Of a stretch of 5,115 nucleotides of DNA, positions 1 to 5,115 are shown in pieces. Every line of letters starts with the position of its first letter. Position 1 is the stretch's first letter. Below the pieces are notes generated by a model. The model was not told the DNA's origin, did no database searches, and worked only from the letters and a program-made list of their open reading frames with translations. The position numbers and the translations under genes are program-made. The stretch lies in contig JAEWEI010000261.1 of the NCBI GenBank assembly GCA_023389545.1, forward strand, positions 1 through 5,115, read 5' to 3'. The DNA is from Actinomycetes bacterium (GTDB lineage Bacteria; Actinomycetota; Actinomycetes; Actinomycetales; Cellulomonadaceae).

Positions 1-1248
1 CCATATCGCGGCGGCGAGCAGATCTTCTCCGGCTCCGTCGTCGCCTCAGCGCTCCACGGCGACGAACCGCTGACCGCCTACTACACGAGCGCTTACGACG
101 ATGGCCGGCAGGCGCAGTCGCGAGCGACCAGCCGTGACGGCGGCTACACCTGGGAGCTCGACCCGAGGAATCCTGTGCTCGACAGGGGGACCACGGCGTT
201 CCGCGACCCGAAGGTGATCCGCTTCGTCGACGCCGACGGCAGTGACCGGTGGATCATGCTCGCCGTCGAGGCGGACGAGCGGCACGTGCTCTTCCACTCA
301 TCGCGGGACCTGCGCACGTGGGAATTCCTGAGCGCGTTCGGCCCGCTGGGCGGGGACGGCGTCGTATGGGAGTGCCCTGACCTCGTGCCCTTGGCTGTGG
401 ACGGCGATCCGGACGACGTGCGATGGGTGCTCCTCCTCAGCATCAATCCGGTCGGCGACGCCGCCGACCCCGCTGGCTCCTCGATGCACTACGTCGTCGG
501 GCAGTTCGACGGGACAGTCTTCACCCCTGAGATCGCGCGGCTCACGCGCCTCGATCACGGTCGTGACTTCTATGCGGCAGTGACGTTCGACAGCGCCCCG
601 GAGAGCGCGGCTGTCGCGCTCGGCTGGATGGGCAACTGGCGCTACGCGAGCGCGTTCCCCTCAACCCCGTGGCGCGGGGCGATGTCGCTGCCACGTGTGC
701 TGTCATTGCGCCGCGTGGACGGTGAGCCCCGCCTCATCCAGGAGCCTGCCGGCTTCGTCCGCGCGCACCTCGAGCAGTCGACGGCCATGACGGTCACGGG
801 TGGCGGCGCCCCGACGGGCATACCACTCAGCGGGCATTCGCTGCTCGAGCTCCAGTGGGACCCGGCATCCACCGGTACGCTGCGCGCCACGTTGCGTGGT
901 GAGGCGGACGCGTGCGTGGAGGTCGTCCACGACCCCGCCTCCGGCTCATTGCGCATCACGCGGCACGGGCCCGCCGCTGAGGCGGTGCATCCCGACTTCC
1001 CGTCCACGAGCACCGTTCCGCTGGTGGGCGGGCGGCTGGCACGGCTGTTGCTGAGCCTCGACGGCCCGCTGCTCGAGGTGTTCGTCGGCGATGGCGAGGC
1101 GACCGCCTCGAACCTCGTCGTCCTCGGCGCCGGCCCCGTGACCGCGAGCCTCCACACGAGCCGAGCCGGCGACGTGCAGGTCACCGCCGCCGATGTCCCC
1201 GAGCACGAAGACCTCGCCGTTCTGGCGACCGCGGCCACACCCTCGTAG
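1..1248 (+). CDS. GH32 fructan hydrolase (levanase/beta-fructosidase type), 5' end cut by window
   Basis: The frame is open from base 1, so the start lies upstream; 415 residues plus a TAG stop are visible. Counting from the first codon, an FSGSVV motif is at 9-14, the FRDPK motif with the transition-state-stabilising Asp at 69, and the WECPDL motif with the acid/base Glu at 124. GWMGNWRYA follows at about 208-216. The GH32 C-terminal beta-sandwich ends with LEVFVGDGE near 358-366. The nucleophile motif (WMNDPNG region) must lie just outside the window, roughly 50-100 residues upstream if the spacing matches the next gene. GH32 enzymes hydrolyse fructosyl bonds in levan, inulin or sucrose. 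Beside a levan fructotransferase and a fructokinase, action on levan, levan oligosaccharides or DFA IV is a fair inference, but exact substrate is not readable. Whether it is secreted cannot be judged because the N-terminus is missing. It is not a close copy of the next gene. Confidence 0.9.
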   Translation, partial: PYRGGEQIFSGSVVASALHGDEPLTAYYTSAYDDGRQAQSRATSRDGGYTWELDPRNPVLDRGTTAFRDPKVIRFVDADGSDRWIMLAVEADERHVLFHSSRDLRTWEFLSAFGPLGGDGVVWECPDLVPLAVDGDPDDVRWVLLLSINPVGDAADPAGSSMHYVVGQFDGTVFTPEIARLTRLDHGRDFYAAVTFDSAPESAAVALGWMGNWRYASAFPSTPWRGAMSLPRVLSLRRVDGEPRLIQEPAGFVRAHLEQSTAMTVTGGGAPTGIPLSGHSLLELQWDPASTGTLRATLRGEADACVEVVHDPASGSLRITRHGPAAEAVHPDFPSTSTVPLVGGRLARLLLSLDGPLLEVFVGDGEATASNLVVLGAGPVTASLHTSRAGDVQVTAADVPEHEDLAVLATAATPS

Positions 1249-1255
1249 CCGCCAC

Positions 1256-1275
1256 CGGGCCCACGCGTGGGCCCG
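1256..1275. repeat. Perfect 20-bp palindrome between the two GH32 genes
   Basis: CGGGCCCACGCGTGGGCCCG equals its own reverse complement. It starts 8 bases after the first GH32 stop and ends 40 bases before the next start codon. As RNA it could fold into an 8-bp GC-rich stem with a CGCG loop. No run of T follows, so it is not a classical intrinsic terminator. It could be a weak terminator or attenuator, an mRNA-stabilising hairpin that sets different levels of the two enzymes, or a dimeric repressor's operator with a CG centre. The sequence alone does not choose between these. Confidence 0.6.
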
Positions 1276-1301
1276 AGCCCACAACCCACCCCGTCCATCA
1301 C

Positions 1302-1308
1302 GAGAGGA
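1302..1308 (+). promoter_or_regulatory. Ribosome binding site of the levan fructotransferase gene
   Basis: GAGAGGA lies 7 bases before ATG 1316. This is a good Shine-Dalgarno match at the right distance. It supports ATG 1316 over the in-frame ATG at 1193, which lies inside the preceding gene. Confidence 0.7.
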
Positions 1309-1315
1309 CTCCGCA

Positions 1316-2878
1316 ATGACGCCATCCATCTCACGACGCACCGCCCTCAAGGGAGCCGGATTCGGCGCGGCCGCACTGTTCTTCGGCGGCGCCATGCCCT
1401 CCGTGGCGCGCGCATCCCAGCCCTCCCTGCGCGCCCGGTACCACATGACTCCCCCGTCCGGCTGGCTCTGCGACCCCCAACGCCCAGTCACCACCAACGG
1501 CGCCTACCAGCTCTATTACTTGCACTCGGGCCAGAACAACGGCCCGGGAGGATGGGACCATGCGTCGACCAGCGACGGGGTCGCCTTCACCCATCACGGC
1601 GCTGTCATGCCATTGCAGCCCAATTTCCCGGTGTGGTCGGGATCGGCGGTCGTCGACACCGCCAACACCGCCGGATTCGGAGCGGGGGCGGTCGTCGCGC
1701 TCGCGACACAGCCCACCGGCGGGGTCCGCAAGTATCAAGAGCAGTACCTGTACTGGTCCACAGATGGCGGCTTCACGTTCACCGCGCTGCCCGATCCAGT
1801 CATTGTGAACACCGACGGGCGTACTGCTGTGACGCCGGTCGAGATCGACAACGCCGAGTGGTTCCGCGATCCCAAAATCCACTGGGATGCCACCCGTAAT
1901 GAGTGGGTGTGCGTGATAGGGCGCGCGCGCTATGCGGCGTTCTACACGTCGTCGAACCTGCGCGACTGGACCTTGCAGCGGAACTTCGACTACCCGAACC
2001 ATGCGCTCGGCGGGATCGAGTGCCCTGACCTCTTCGAGATGACAGCGAACGACGGAACCCGGCACTGGGTGCTCGGGGCGAGCATGGACGCGCATGGCAT
2101 CGGGCTGCCGATGACCTACGCGTACTGGATGGGCACATGGACGGGCGAGGAGTTCGTCGCCGACAACCTGACGCCCCAGTGGATCGACTCGGGGTGGGAT
2201 TGGTACGCGGGCGTCACCTGGCCATCCGTCGACGCGCCCGAGACGAAGCGCCTCGCCATAGCCTGGATGAACAACTGGAAGTACGCCGCCCGGGATGTCC
2301 CCACCGATGCGTCCGACGGCTATAACGGCCAGAACTCCATCACGCGCGAACTGCGATTGGAACGCCAGCCCGGTGGCTGGTACAGCTTGCTCAGCAGCCC
2401 CATCAGCGCGTTGTCGAACTACGTGACATCGACCACCACGCTCCCCGATCAGACGGTCAATGGCAGCCTTGTCCTCCCCTGGACGGGGCGCGCCTACGAG
2501 CTCGAGCTCGACATCGCGTGGGACTCGGCGCGGAACGTCGGCGTCTCCGTGGGGCGGTCTGCGGATGGATCGAGGCACACGAACATCGGCAAGTACGGCG
2601 CGGAGTTGTATGTCGACCGCGGGCCGTCAGAGCTCACTGGGTTCGCATTGGCGCCCTACACGCGCTGCGCCGCCCCGATCGACGACGCGGCCCGGTTCGT
2701 GCACCTGCGCATCTTTGTCGACACACAAAGCGTGGAAGTGTTTGTCAACGCTGGGCACACCGTCCTCTCCCAACAGGTCCACTTTGCTGAGGGCGACACG
2801 GGGATCTCGCTGTACACGGATGGCGGGCCCGCCGTTTTCAGTGGCATCACCATTCGGGAGATCGCAGTCCCGAATTAG
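1316..2878 (+). CDS. lftA: Levan fructotransferase (DFA IV-forming), GH32, Tat-exported
   Basis: The protein has 520 residues. Levan fructotransferase (EC 4.2.2.16) cleaves beta-2,6-fructan from the chain end and cyclises the product to di-D-fructofuranose 2,6':2',6 dianhydride (DFA IV), outside the cell. A Tat signal opens the protein: SRRTALKG at 6-13, a hydrophobic stretch to about 27, and a likely cut after ARA (31-33). The nucleophile motif reads WLCDPQRP with Asp53, in place of the usual WMNDPNG. WSGSAVV is at 107-113, FRDPK with Asp185, and the ECPDL motif with acid/base Glu235. The GH32 beta-sandwich fills roughly the last 160 residues, including VEVFVNAGH. I assign LFTase because the whole protein, including the HMTPPSGWLCDPQRPV block, the length and the DGYNGQNS segment, matches my memory of Arthrobacter LFTases; no alignment was run. 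An exo-levanase is the main alternative. ATG 1316 is chosen because it places the twin arginines at residues 7-8 and has a good ribosome binding site. The gene is visibly less GC-rich in places than its neighbours. Confidence 0.87.
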   Translation: MTPSISRRTALKGAGFGAAALFFGGAMPSVARASQPSLRARYHMTPPSGWLCDPQRPVTTNGAYQLYYLHSGQNNGPGGWDHASTSDGVAFTHHGAVMPLQPNFPVWSGSAVVDTANTAGFGAGAVVALATQPTGGVRKYQEQYLYWSTDGGFTFTALPDPVIVNTDGRTAVTPVEIDNAEWFRDPKIHWDATRNEWVCVIGRARYAAFYTSSNLRDWTLQRNFDYPNHALGGIECPDLFEMTANDGTRHWVLGASMDAHGIGLPMTYAYWMGTWTGEEFVADNLTPQWIDSGWDWYAGVTWPSVDAPETKRLAIAWMNNWKYAARDVPTDASDGYNGQNSITRELRLERQPGGWYSLLSSPISALSNYVTSTTTLPDQTVNGSLVLPWTGRAYELELDIAWDSARNVGVSVGRSADGSRHTNIGKYGAELYVDRGPSELTGFALAPYTRCAAPIDDAARFVHLRIFVDTQSVEVFVNAGHTVLSQQVHFAEGDTGISLYTDGGPAVFSGITIREIAVPN

Positions 2879-2976
2879 CCGAGCCACGCCCTGAGAGGAC
2901 ATGTCGCCTCGTCCGCCGTTTGTGCGCAGCAGCCGCCCGCGAGGCGTTTTCGCGTCGATTCGAAGTGAGAAGCATC

Positions 2977-3933
2977 ATGGTGCAATTCCCGGGGGGCCAA
3001 TTGCCTCCGGACGTGCTAGTGGTCGGCGAGGCGCTCGTCGACGTCGTCCACCGTGCTGACGGCTCTGTCGACGAGAGACCCGGCGGCGGTCCCGCGAACG
3101 TCGCCCTCTCGCTCGCCCGACTCGACCGCGGTGCTCGGCTCCTGACGTCGTTGGGCGCCGACGAGCGCGGCGCGGCCGTCCGCTCGTGGCTGGAGGCCTC
3201 CGGGGTGGTGGTCGACGCGCGTCCCCTCGTGGAGCGCACGTCGACCGCCACCGCGCGCATCGGCGCGGATGGAAGTGCCGAGTACGAGTTCTCGATCTCG
3301 TGGGCACTCGACGCGGGCGGCGCAGCGGCCGACCTCGCTCTGCACGTCGGCTCGATCTCCTCGGTGCTGGGGCCGGGGGCCGACGAGGTGTCACGACTCG
3401 TCGACAGCCACCGCGGCCGATGCTTGCTCACCTACGACCCGAACATCCGCCCGAGCCTCGTCGACGATCCCGCCGACACCCGTTCGCGGGTGATGTCGCT
3501 CATCGGACGGGTGGACGTCGTCAAGGCCAGCGACGAGGACGTGAGGTGGCTCCATCCGGGCGAGAGCCTCGAGGCTGTCGCCCGGGATTGGCTGACGCTT
3601 GGACCTCGACTCGTGGTCATCACCGCGGGGGCGCACGGCGCGCTTGCTTCCACTCCTCATTTCAAGGTCGCCGTTCCTGCCGCCCTGGTCGAGGTCGTCG
3701 ACACGGTCGGCGCCGGCGACACGTTCATGGGCGCGTTGATCGACGCCCTTCTCGACGAGGGCGCCCACGGGCCACGGGCGCGCGACGTGCTGATGTCGCT
3801 CAGCGAGGAGCGGGCGTCGTCCATTGTGGGCGTCTGTGCCGGAGCCGCGGCCATCACCGTGTCCCGGCCTGGGGCCGATCCGCCCACGCGACGGGAACTG
3901 GCCGCCTCGTGGCAGACGCCACCTCAGGGGTGA
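2977..3933 (+). CDS. PfkB-family sugar kinase, probable fructokinase
   Basis: This 318-residue cytoplasmic protein probably transfers phosphate from ATP to fructose, giving fructose 6-phosphate. The PfkB fold shows throughout: VVGEALVDVV at 15-24, the sugar-binding GGGPANVALSLARL block from 36, DPNIRPSL from 154, and the second PfkB signature DTVGAGDTFMGALIDALL from 242 with the anion-hole GAG and catalytic Asp248. The C-terminal AAAITVSRPGADPPTRREL stretch is typical of actinobacterial fructokinases. Length is normal for the family. It lies 98 bases after the levan fructotransferase stop on the same strand, so co-transcription is likely and fructose is the expected substrate; ribose, ketodeoxygluconate or another ketose cannot be excluded. 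ATG 2977 is preferred because it places the first beta strand near the N-terminus; the upstream TTG at 2920 would add an unsupported tail. The ribosome binding site before ATG 2977 (AGTGAG, 2964-2969) is weak. Confidence 0.9.
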   Translation: MVQFPGGQLPPDVLVVGEALVDVVHRADGSVDERPGGGPANVALSLARLDRGARLLTSLGADERGAAVRSWLEASGVVVDARPLVERTSTATARIGADGSAEYEFSISWALDAGGAAADLALHVGSISSVLGPGADEVSRLVDSHRGRCLLTYDPNIRPSLVDDPADTRSRVMSLIGRVDVVKASDEDVRWLHPGESLEAVARDWLTLGPRLVVITAGAHGALASTPHFKVAVPAALVEVVDTVGAGDTFMGALIDALLDEGAHGPRARDVLMSLSEERASSIVGVCAGAAAITVSRPGADPPTRRELAASWQTPPQG

Positions 3934-3955
3934 GCCGCGAAACATTCGGTGACAA

Positions 3956-3963
3956 GAATATTC
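3956..3963. promoter_or_regulatory. GAATATTC palindrome, possible autoregulatory operator
   Basis: GAATATTC is a perfect 8-base palindrome lying between the proposed -35 and -10 boxes. An extra ATTC at 3944-3947 pairs as an inverted repeat with GAAT at 3956-3959 across 8 bases. ArsR-family repressors typically bind AT-rich inverted repeats over their own promoters, so self-regulation is plausible. The element is short and unproven. Confidence 0.3.
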
Positions 3964-3968
3964 CAGCC

Positions 3969-3974
3969 GGGGAA
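3969..3974 (+). promoter_or_regulatory. Possible ribosome binding site of the ArsR-SRPBCC gene
   Basis: GGGGAA lies 10 bases before ATG 3985, at the long end of normal spacing. If the promoter proposed at 3949-3978 is real, this site would not be in the message. The two calls are therefore alternatives. Confidence 0.35.
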
Positions 3975-3984
3975 TGATCGCGCC

Positions 3985-4830
3985 ATGGACCTCCCCCTCG
4001 CCGCACTGGCCGACCCGGCCCGCTGGCGACTCGTCACGCTCCTCGCCGAACGGCCCCGTCCCGTCGGCGTGCTCGCCCGGCTCGCCGGCGCCCGCCAACC
4101 CCAGACCACCAAGCACCTGCAGACCCTCGAACGGGCCGGCGTGGTGGAGTCCCAGCGATCCGGCCAGCGTCGCGTCTACGCGCTGCGGCCGGAGACGCTC
4201 CGGGAGGTCGCGGCCGCGCTGAGCACCCTGGCGGACAACGGCGACAGCGTCCGCGCGCGCGAGTCCTTCGACAGCCACGGACGTGATCTCGCGCGGGAAC
4301 GATTCGCCGCCCAGGAGCCGGGCTGGGCTGACGGGCGCTCCTTCGACTTCTCCCGAGCGCTCGCCGCACCGCCCGACACGGTCTGGCAGCACCTCACGGA
4401 GGCGCCTCTGCTCGCGCAGTGGTGGACTCCCGAGGGCCTGCGCGTCTCCCACCTCGTCTTCGACGCGCGCCCCGGCGGCCAGATCCTCCACGAGTACCGC
4501 GACATCGAGGACCTCGACGGCACGGACCTCGTCGTCGGACGCGCACGAGGGGAAGTCATCGCAGCGCGGCCCGGCCAGCACCTGGCCTACCGGCTCTCCC
4601 CCACGCTCCCCGGGAACCAGATTGCCTTCGCCGCACACGTCAGCCTCGACCTGCGCGCCACCGACTCCGGCGCTGATCTGGACGTCAACTTCCGCATCAC
4701 CGACAGCACGATCGAGTCCGCCGACTTCATCGCCGGCATCGAACTCGGCTTCAGGCAGAGCCTCGACCATCTCGTCGCGATCCTCGCCGCGAGTCCCGAC
4801 ACCACCGACACCCCGGGGAGCACCACATGA
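3985..4830 (+). CDS. ArsR-family regulator fused to an SRPBCC (AHSA1-like) domain
   Basis: The protein has 281 residues in two parts. Residues 1-85 form an ArsR winged helix-turn-helix: ALADPARWRLVTLLAE at 7-22, a recognition helix around 37-50 (RQPQTTKHLQTLER), and a wing ending RRVYAL at 62-67. After a linker, residues 119-270 form an SRPBCC/AHSA1-like domain, starting RSFDFSRALAAPPDTVW and containing LAQWWTPEGL and FDARPGGQILHEY. SRPBCC folds have a deep hydrophobic cavity, so this part may sense a small ligand. The protein has no cysteine, so the ELCVCDL-type thiol metal site of classical ArsR sensors is absent and metal sensing of that kind is unlikely. ATG 3985 puts the first helix at the usual distance from the N-terminus; GTG 3949 would add 12 residues and read through the proposed promoter. 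The stop overlaps the next start (ATGA), so the two genes are probably co-translated. A link to fructan use is not evident. Confidence 0.88.
   Translation: MDLPLAALADPARWRLVTLLAERPRPVGVLARLAGARQPQTTKHLQTLERAGVVESQRSGQRRVYALRPETLREVAAALSTLADNGDSVRARESFDSHGRDLARERFAAQEPGWADGRSFDFSRALAAPPDTVWQHLTEAPLLAQWWTPEGLRVSHLVFDARPGGQILHEYRDIEDLDGTDLVVGRARGEVIAARPGQHLAYRLSPTLPGNQIAFAAHVSLDLRATDSGADLDVNFRITDSTIESADFIAGIELGFRQSLDHLVAILAASPDTTDTPGSTT
4815..4820 (+). promoter_or_regulatory. Ribosome binding site of the RibD-like gene
   Basis: GGGGAG lies 6 bases before ATG 4827, inside the 3' end of the regulator gene. It supports this start, which overlaps the upstream stop codon. Confidence 0.6.
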
Positions 4831-5115
4831 CCGCAACCCACCGTCTCGTGACCGCGAACCTCGCCCTGACGCTCGACGGGCGCTACCACGGCCCAGGCGG
4901 CCCCGGGGACTTCGGCGCCTTCGCGCCCTACGTCGCCACCGACACCGCGCGCGACCACATGACCCGCATCTGGGAGAACGCGACAACAGCGGTCCTCGGC
5001 CGCGTCAACGCCGAGGGCTTCATGGGCTACTGGCCGTCCGTCGCCGACGACGAGGGCGCCGATCCCCGGGACCGCGGATACGCGCGGTGGCTGGTCGACA
5101 CCGAGAAGGTCGTCT
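4827..5115 (+). CDS. RibD C-terminal/dihydrofolate reductase-like protein, 3' end cut by window
   Basis: Ninety-six residues are visible and the frame is open at the window edge. The N-terminus LVTANLALTLDGRYHGPGG fits the first strand and loop of the RibD C-terminal domain family, which shares the dihydrofolate reductase fold and usually binds NADPH. Further on are the helix containing TRIWENATTAVLGRVNAEGF, matching the family's conserved 'LLGRxTYExF' segment, then GYWPSVADDE and the start of a KVV strand. Full members are roughly 180-220 residues, so about half is missing. It is unlikely to be true folate or riboflavin enzyme; stand-alone members in actinobacteria are mostly of unknown substrate. 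The start is set by ATGA overlap with the regulator gene and the ribosome binding site at 4815-4820. The regulator probably controls this gene and possibly others beyond the window. Confidence 0.85.
   Translation, partial: MTATHRLVTANLALTLDGRYHGPGGPGDFGAFAPYVATDTARDHMTRIWENATTAVLGRVNAEGFMGYWPSVADDEGADPRDRGYARWLVDTEKVV

Larger units (their letters stand above)
3949..3978 (+). promoter_or_regulatory. Possible promoter of the ArsR-SRPBCC gene
   Basis: GTGACA (3949-3954) matches five of six bases of the -35 consensus TTGACA. AATGAT (3973-3978) matches four of six of the -10 consensus TATAAT, with an 18-base spacer. The region is clearly more AT-rich than its surroundings. A start about 7 bases after the -10 would fall on or beside ATG 3985, which would give a leaderless or near-leaderless message. 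This comes from pattern matching only. Confidence 0.35.

Noticed and set aside
1193..1315. Upstream ATG at 1193 as the levan fructotransferase start
   Set aside because: It would overlap the preceding GH32 gene by 56 bases and bury the Tat motif 46 residues inside the protein. ATG 1316 has a good ribosome binding site and puts the signal at the N-terminus.
2498..2509. GAGCTCGAGCTC palindrome inside the levan fructotransferase gene
   Set aside because: It encodes Glu-Leu-Glu-Leu within the beta-sandwich using the preferred GC-ending codons, which explains it fully.
1331..2578. Long antisense open frame of 415 codons across the levan fructotransferase gene
   Set aside because: It mirrors a gene with clear catalytic motifs. 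Its translation is rich in Arg, Gly and Val with no recognisable domain, as expected from antisense frames in GC-rich DNA.
2938..2954. Short inverted repeat CGCGA/TCGCG before the kinase gene
   Set aside because: A 5-bp stem of C and G with a 7-base loop is expected often by chance at this GC content. No T-tract or other signal accompanies it.
2920..2976. TTG 2920 as the kinase start
   Set aside because: The added 19 residues lie before the normal first strand of PfkB proteins, resemble nothing in the family, and TTG is a rare start.
3391..4986. Long antisense open frame of 531 codons spanning the kinase, regulator and reductase genes
   Set aside because: It crosses three well-supported genes and their gaps, and its composition is low-complexity Arg/Gly/Glu-rich. 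It is a shadow of GC-biased third positions.

Overview
The window is a dense, high-GC stretch with all convincing genes on the + strand and short gaps. GC content, GC-biased third codon positions, a twin-arginine (Tat) signal, an ArsR-SRPBCC fusion regulator and the gene families present all point to an actinobacterium. The close resemblance of the second gene to levan fructotransferases known from Arthrobacter and Microbacterium suggests the order Micrococcales. I could not test this by search.

Positions 1-2878 hold two adjacent glycoside hydrolase family 32 (GH32) genes. The first (1-1248) has lost its 5' end to the window edge. It keeps the FSGS, RDP and EC motifs and the C-terminal beta-sandwich of a fructan-hydrolysing enzyme. 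The second (1316-2878) is complete. It encodes a Tat-exported protein that I recognise as a levan fructotransferase, the enzyme that converts beta-2,6-fructan (levan) to the cyclic disaccharide difructose anhydride IV (DFA IV). A perfect 20-bp palindrome lies between them.

Positions 2977-3933 encode a PfkB-family sugar kinase, most likely a fructokinase. Together the three genes read as a fructan-use module: export an enzyme that breaks down levan, hydrolyse the products to fructose, and phosphorylate it for glycolysis. No transporter or dedicated fructan regulator is visible in the window.

Positions 3985-5115 look like a separate unit. An ArsR-type DNA-binding domain fused to an SRPBCC (AHSA1-like) ligand-binding domain is followed, with an ATGA stop/start overlap, by a truncated RibD C-terminal/dihydrofolate-reductase-like oxidoreductase. 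A possible promoter with an embedded GAATATTC palindrome lies just before the regulator. The most interesting points are the LFTase plus second GH32 plus kinase arrangement (a possible DFA IV route), the intergenic palindrome, and the possible leaderless, self-regulated start of the fusion regulator. I saw no RNA genes, CRISPR arrays, insertion sequences or replication origins. No gap without a gene exceeds 100 bases.
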